A stretch of DNA of 64,000 bases from assembly GCA_934445035.1 (NCBI GenBank), contig CAKSDI010000004.1, positions 124,001 to 188,000 of the forward strand. Direction: 5' to 3'. Both the position numbers and the translations under genes were made by a program. The stretch is from an uncultured Eubacteriales bacterium. GTDB taxonomy: Bacteria > Bacillota > Clostridia > Oscillospirales > Acutalibacteraceae. Each line of letters begins with the position of its first letter. The first letter of the stretch is position 1. Below are positions 61,401-64,000 of the stretch, piece by piece. The notes under the pieces are model-generated. The model was not told the DNA's origin. It was given only the letters and a program-made list of their open reading frames with translations, and made no database searches.

Positions 61401-61687
61401 TGGGCGAGCATATAAAAGCCGTGAAGATCATAACAAAGTATAAAAGAGAGTGGAGCAAAATAATAGATGCGGAAGATAACGGATTTTTCTCTACCACACC
61501 GTTTTTTATATCTTTTACCGATAATCCTAAAAAGCTTCGCAAAGCTGAGTATTTATACCTTTTATCGCTTATTTTTGATTTTGAGGGTGAAAAAGAAAAA
61601 GCGCAGGAAAGCATTCTTGAAAGCTTAAAATTAAACTTTGAAAATTTACCTGCGCTTAATTTTAAAAAATTTGGATTTTTATCTTAA
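58475..61687 (+). CDS. DUF5107 protein with C-terminal TPR repeats
   Basis: The 1070-residue cytoplasmic protein (no signal peptide) has an N-terminal DUF5107 beta-sandwich (about residues 1-370). It resembles galactose-mutarotase-like domains: EIGGRIYSALDKTTGYDFFY, GVEFNWPFHHR, WWENAAVPV, GDHHLSPGKKMFTWG and an SWLEPYETKEFSQYWYP ending. The rest (about 450-1060) is tetratricopeptide-like helical repeats. DUF5107 proteins are sugar-related, of uncertain biochemistry. The gene is divergent from the AraC regulator and converges on the PBP-LuxR regulator with 4 bases of overlap. A paralogue without the visible TPR part starts at 62884. Confidence 0.82.
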   Translation: MESVKCEIKKLVIPTYPEPAAEEMPMFAENRVHQRTSGRPYPNKVVLEVNRKEKIDREYTVVVLENEYLKIEILPEIGGRIYSALDKTTGYDFFYKQHVIKPALIGVLGSWISGGVEFNWPFHHRASGFMPCDFYTEILPDGSAVCHLSEHDPIDRMKGMVSIILSPSEKRFETRMRLYNRTDSTHSFLWWENAAVPVHEKYQIFFPQDVSYVNFHYLKSRISYPVAGDGVFNGIPMKEPRDISYHKNTHPATSYFAAASDYDFFGGYDHEKQCGVVHIGDHHLSPGKKMFTWGYCQLAKSWENALTDTDGQYAELMAGSYSDNQPNFSWLEPYETKEFSQYWYPISKIGTPTFANLDIAFKIDRENGRVLIQPTRRFENAVVSVKRNDKVLFESVCNLSPEKCSEFKIDDMSEMLTVSVTAEDEIIGTYTEKKFDKFNMPEVISDMPEAKSMNSAQELYLAGVHTAQYRDPKVEPDAYFKEALKRDINHIPSLIEMAKYEYSRYDFESAKKYAKRAIDNITLFNERVKSGEVYYIYALILEALGDRKQAYDYYYKSAWAADCVLKAMTRIAFLDIKNKDYKAAIKHANTALDYGRNDNLALFAKVTAMRKLKLDTSEEISGQLKKDRLDHYMRYLSDSNDFYDILESNPFETVMDIVTDQDSCGLYAENIKLLEDLISHRPETKQPMLYYALGYYKYLCGLSGAEDYKTGDKCEVLSTFPQRKEEMCILNDVISKTGSEKAKMLLGCLLYNKRHYEKAAKLWEDCSDYISLRNRAVAYFSHLNREKEALPLMKKAIEQNSSSEQLVYETVVLMDKLSVSAKEKIDFLKSHKITRDDCITELAKAYNQNFEPEKAIETLLSHNFVPCEGGEHAIADQYLNAFMAIGRKELDCTNTEKALEAFRKGQILPQSLGAGLWNHCKLVPLKYFEAVCLEKTGKTDEAKEIFRYIAEIEIEYFSNMHLKELPYFQACAFEHLGEHIKAVKIITKYKREWSKIIDAEDNGFFSTTPFFISFTDNPKKLRKAEYLYLLSLIFDFEGEKEKAQESILESLKLNFENLPALNFKKFGFLS

Positions 61688-62742
61688 AAAACCGAATATT
61701 TCTTTATAAGTGAGAGCATTTCCGTTTTGTCCTTTATTCCGCTTTCCGTTAGAATTCTTTTAATGCGGTATTTCACTCCGCCGGTCGTGAGATCGGTTCT
61801 TTCGGCGGTCTGATCTATCGTATGCCCCGAAATCAGCGAAGAGATTATCTTTTTATCGGTTTCGCTTATAATATTTAAGATCTTTTCAAGATCGAGCATT
61901 TCTTTAAGCTCGCTGTCGGTATAAAATGAAGAGGTACTGCTTTTGTCATCTAATGCGACCTCTTCCTGCCGCGGCGGCTTTTTATTTTCAGCGTTCCATT
62001 TTACAGTCACCGTCATTCCGGAAATATAAGGGTGGGAATTGAGCCTTTCATAAATAAAGACTGCGGCTTTGCCGTACTGCTCGAAATTCATATCCACGGA
62101 AGTCACATCGCTTTTATAAAACGATGAAAGCCTTGTTTTTGCACAGCTTAATATTTTAAGGTCAAGGAGCGCTTCGGGAGCGGAAATTTTTAGGTTTTTA
62201 ACAAGTGAGATCGCCGCGAAGTCGTTTGAGCAGATAACAGCGTCAAAATCCTTATATTCTTTTAAAAACTCATTAAAGCAGTCTTTTAAAGATCCGAAAT
62301 TCGCAAAGATCCGCATTTTAGAAAAGCTTTCGTCTTTAAAAGAGAAAAGTCCGTCAACTCTGCCGATATCGGAAACCGACTCGGTGTTTACCCCGTAAAG
62401 CGCAACGCGCGTTTTACCCGAGGCTTTAAGCTCGTCTAAAAGATATTTCATCGAGCCCATAATATCCGAGCATACGCAGCTGTAATCGCAACCGGGCACA
62501 TTTTCCGCCTGATTGCAGATAAGGATAGGCTTTATTCCGGCACCGTTTAATTTTTTGACGGTGTTTTTTATCCAATTATAATCGGAGGCTATTAAAAATA
62601 CCCCGTCATACTCTTTTTCTATTTTATCGTAAGCGTCGCAAAAAGGAATTCTTTTTTGCTTTAACTGCTCCGTAAGACTTTTATAAAGCTCTTTGCACCA
62701 AACCGAGGTGCTGTAAGACGGCTCTCTTAAAATAGCTACCAA
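61684..62742 (-). CDS. Regulator: periplasmic-binding-protein-like domain plus C-terminal LuxR-type HTH
   Basis: The 352-residue cytoplasmic protein starts at TTG 62742. Residues ~1-250 resemble the LacI/GalR sugar-sensing domain: ILREPSYSTSVWCKELYKSL, YDGVFLIASDY, CSNDFAAISLVKNL and SVDMNFEQYGKAAVFIYERL. Unlike LacI, there is no N-terminal helix-turn-helix. A GerE/LuxR-type HTH is instead at the C-terminus (about 290-350; SETDKKIISSLISGHTIDQTAERTDLTTGGVKYRIKRIL in outline). It lies between two DUF5107 genes. A palindrome (TTTGCC-N8-GGCAAA) covers its own -35, suggesting autoregulation. It probably senses a sugar handled by the DUF5107 proteins. Confidence 0.75.
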   Translation of the reverse strand: MVAILREPSYSTSVWCKELYKSLTEQLKQKRIPFCDAYDKIEKEYDGVFLIASDYNWIKNTVKKLNGAGIKPILICNQAENVPGCDYSCVCSDIMGSMKYLLDELKASGKTRVALYGVNTESVSDIGRVDGLFSFKDESFSKMRIFANFGSLKDCFNEFLKEYKDFDAVICSNDFAAISLVKNLKISAPEALLDLKILSCAKTRLSSFYKSDVTSVDMNFEQYGKAAVFIYERLNSHPYISGMTVTVKWNAENKKPPRQEEVALDDKSSTSSFYTDSELKEMLDLEKILNIISETDKKIISSLISGHTIDQTAERTDLTTGGVKYRIKRILTESGIKDKTEMLSLIKKYSVF

Positions 62743-62759
62743 TTTTCATCACCGATTTT

Positions 62760-62788
62760 ATTATACTATTTTGCCCTATTTTTGGCAA
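62760..62788 (-). promoter_or_regulatory. Promoter of the PBP-LuxR regulator gene
   Basis: On the minus strand TTGCCA, 17 bases, then consensus TATAAT, about 18 bases before the TTG start. Confidence 0.65.
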
Positions 62789-62789
62789 A
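62770..62789. promoter_or_regulatory. Palindrome TTTGCC-N8-GGCAAA, candidate operator
   Basis: An inverted repeat with perfect 6-base arms and an 8-base gap lies across the regulator's -35 and within the shared upstream region of the second DUF5107 gene. Dimeric HTH proteins bind such sites. Confidence 0.5.
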
Positions 62790-62883
62790 CAGAAATTTAT
62801 GATTTTTTACACAACTTTTTCTGTCTTTAAATTATATGATAATTTTGGTTTAATAAGATAAACAATTATTCGGAGGAGATATT

Positions 62884-64000
62884 ATGAAAGAGGTAAAATG
62901 TGAGAAAAAAGGTATGGTAATTCCTACCTATATTCCGAAAAAAGCCCACGAACTGCCGATGTTTTTTGAAAACAAGCCTTATCAGGGAGCTTCGGGAAGA
63001 GTTTATCCCATTCCTTATTGCGACGGAATTTCCGATGAAAAGACAGATGTAAATTATGAAGTATATACTCTTGAAAACGAATATATCAAAACGATAGTTG
63101 CTCCCTCGCTCGGAGGAAAGATTTTAAGAGGTTATGATAAAATTGCGGACTATGATTTTATCTATTATAACGAGGTCGTAAAGCCGGCGCTTGTCGGTCT
63201 TGCGGGACCGTGGATATCAGGAGGTATCGAGTTTAACTGGCCGCAGCATCACAGACCGACCACCTTTATGCCGTTAGAGGCTGTTGCGGAAGAAAATCCC
63301 GACGGCGGAAAAACCGTGTGGACAGGCGAAGTGGAGCCTTTCGGAAGAATGAAAGGTATGGCAGGCATAACTTTAGATAAAGGAAGAAGCTATATAAAAG
63401 CCAAAGTGAGAGTTTATAACCGCACTGCGTTTCCGCAGGTATTTATGTGGTGGGCAAACCTCGCAGTGCCTGTGAATGACGATTACAGAACTGTTTTTCC
63501 GCCCGACTGCGAGTGGGTGAACGATCATGACAGAAGAGCCGTGCTTGAATGGCCGATAGCAAAGGGCGTTTACAAAACAGCGAGGCCTTATGATTTTAAG
63601 AAAGGCACCGATCTTTCGCATTATGACGCGGTGAAAGTTCCGTCTTCTTACCTCATTTCGCAGGGTCAGTCCGATATGGACTTTATTTCGGGCTACGATA
63701 CAGGTATCAAAAAAGGCATAGCCACGGTCGCAAATCACCATATTTCTCCCGGTAAAAAAATGTGGCACTGGGGAACAGGCGATTTCGGCGATATGTGGTG
63801 CTCTAATCTTACCGATAAAAACGGTCCTTATATAGAGCTTATGACAGGCGTTTACACCGATAATCAGCCTGATTTTACCTGGATCGCTCCTTATGAAACG
63901 AGAGAATTTGAGCAGTATTGGTATCCGGTGCGCGAAATAGGCGAAATAAAAAATGCGACTATTGACGCCGCGGTAAATGTGGAAGAAAGAAAAGGCGGTC
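62884..64000 (+). CDS. DUF5107 domain protein (3' end outside the window)
   Basis: ATG 62884 follows CGGAGGAG by 7 bases, and the frame is open to the window edge (372 residues visible). It is a paralogue of the DUF5107-TPR protein: both share the CEKK/CEIK opening with IPTY, GG+I followed by a YD+IADYDF-like phrase, WISGGIEFNWP, the N-H-H-ISPGKKM segment (reads NHHISPGKKMWHWG) and a closing WIAPYETREFEQYWYP. Whether it too has TPR repeats lies beyond the window. No signal peptide. It is divergent from the PBP-LuxR regulator. Confidence 0.82.
   Translation, partial: MKEVKCEKKGMVIPTYIPKKAHELPMFFENKPYQGASGRVYPIPYCDGISDEKTDVNYEVYTLENEYIKTIVAPSLGGKILRGYDKIADYDFIYYNEVVKPALVGLAGPWISGGIEFNWPQHHRPTTFMPLEAVAEENPDGGKTVWTGEVEPFGRMKGMAGITLDKGRSYIKAKVRVYNRTAFPQVFMWWANLAVPVNDDYRTVFPPDCEWVNDHDRRAVLEWPIAKGVYKTARPYDFKKGTDLSHYDAVKVPSSYLISQGQSDMDFISGYDTGIKKGIATVANHHISPGKKMWHWGTGDFGDMWCSNLTDKNGPYIELMTGVYTDNQPDFTWIAPYETREFEQYWYPVREIGEIKNATIDAAVNVEERKGG

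Noticed and set aside
1..64000. CRISPR arrays, rRNA genes, prophage modules, toxin-antitoxin pairs
   Set aside because: No regularly spaced repeats, rRNA signatures, integrases, phage structural genes or toxin families were seen on either strand.

Overview
The window is chromosomal DNA from a low-to-mid GC, endospore-forming Firmicute of class Clostridia. The genus cannot be fixed from sequence alone, but the mix of sporulation genes and glycan-related genes fits a gut-type Oscillospirales-like lineage. Supporting signs are spoIIE, spoIID and a SleB-type hydrolase, sigma-A promoters of TTGACA-N17-TATAAT type, AGGAGG ribosome sites, frequent TTG starts, and gene orders known from Bacillus and Clostridium: miaB-ymcA-mutS-mutL-miaA, yggS-sepF-ylmH-divIVA, ylxM-ffh-rpsP-khpA-rimM-trmD and pstS-C-A-B-phoU. 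Coding density is high. There is no rRNA, CRISPR array or encoded transposase.

Layout. 1-11.6 kb: the end of a secreted protein, a 1991-residue membrane-anchored surface protein with four ~250-residue repeats and discoidin-like domains, a sugar-type solute-binding lipoprotein and two cytoplasmic carbohydrate-active proteins; together a glycan-binding and degradation locus. 11.6-20.1 kb: an HD protein, secD-secF and an aspartate aminotransferase (minus strand), cysK with a tiny Cys-ending leader ORF, then rpmG-secE-nusG-rplK-rplA. SecE carries an unusual four-helix N-terminal extension, and rplA is not followed by rplJ-rplL-rpoB. 20.1-27.8 kb: sleB, spoIIE (21-bp-spaced, Spo0A-type promoter), spoIID, a membrane protein, murA, walJ and rlmH.

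27.8-43.4 kb: a 273-bp MITE-like element sits between the miaB promoter and miaB, at the head of a long, tightly packed gene train for tRNA modification, mismatch repair, cell division (sepF, divIVA), lipoprotein processing, rRNA pseudouridylation and transketolase. It ends at a perfect 19-bp bidirectional terminator. 43.4-49.1 kb: a family-5 peptide-binding lipoprotein on the minus strand, the SRP/ribosome maturation operon, HPr and tRNA-Pro(GGG). 49.1-50.1 kb: a small AT-rich island with a DUF4926-like gene and a stand-alone (p)ppGpp-hydrolase-like HD protein.

50.1-56.6 kb: a complete phosphate regulon (pstSCAB, phoU, response regulator, sensor kinase), in which PstS has its two lobes in swapped order. 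56.6-64 kb: a second carbohydrate region with two DUF5107 paralogues (one fused to TPR repeats, one running off the window), an AraC regulator, an oxidoreductase-like protein lacking the usual EKP lysine, and a regulator joining a periplasmic-binding-protein fold to a C-terminal LuxR-type helix-turn-helix.

The strongest candidates for undescribed biology are the SecE fusion, the Cys-ending leader peptide of cysK, the promoter embedded in the cysK terminator, the MITE in the miaB leader and the DUF5107/two-regulator locus.
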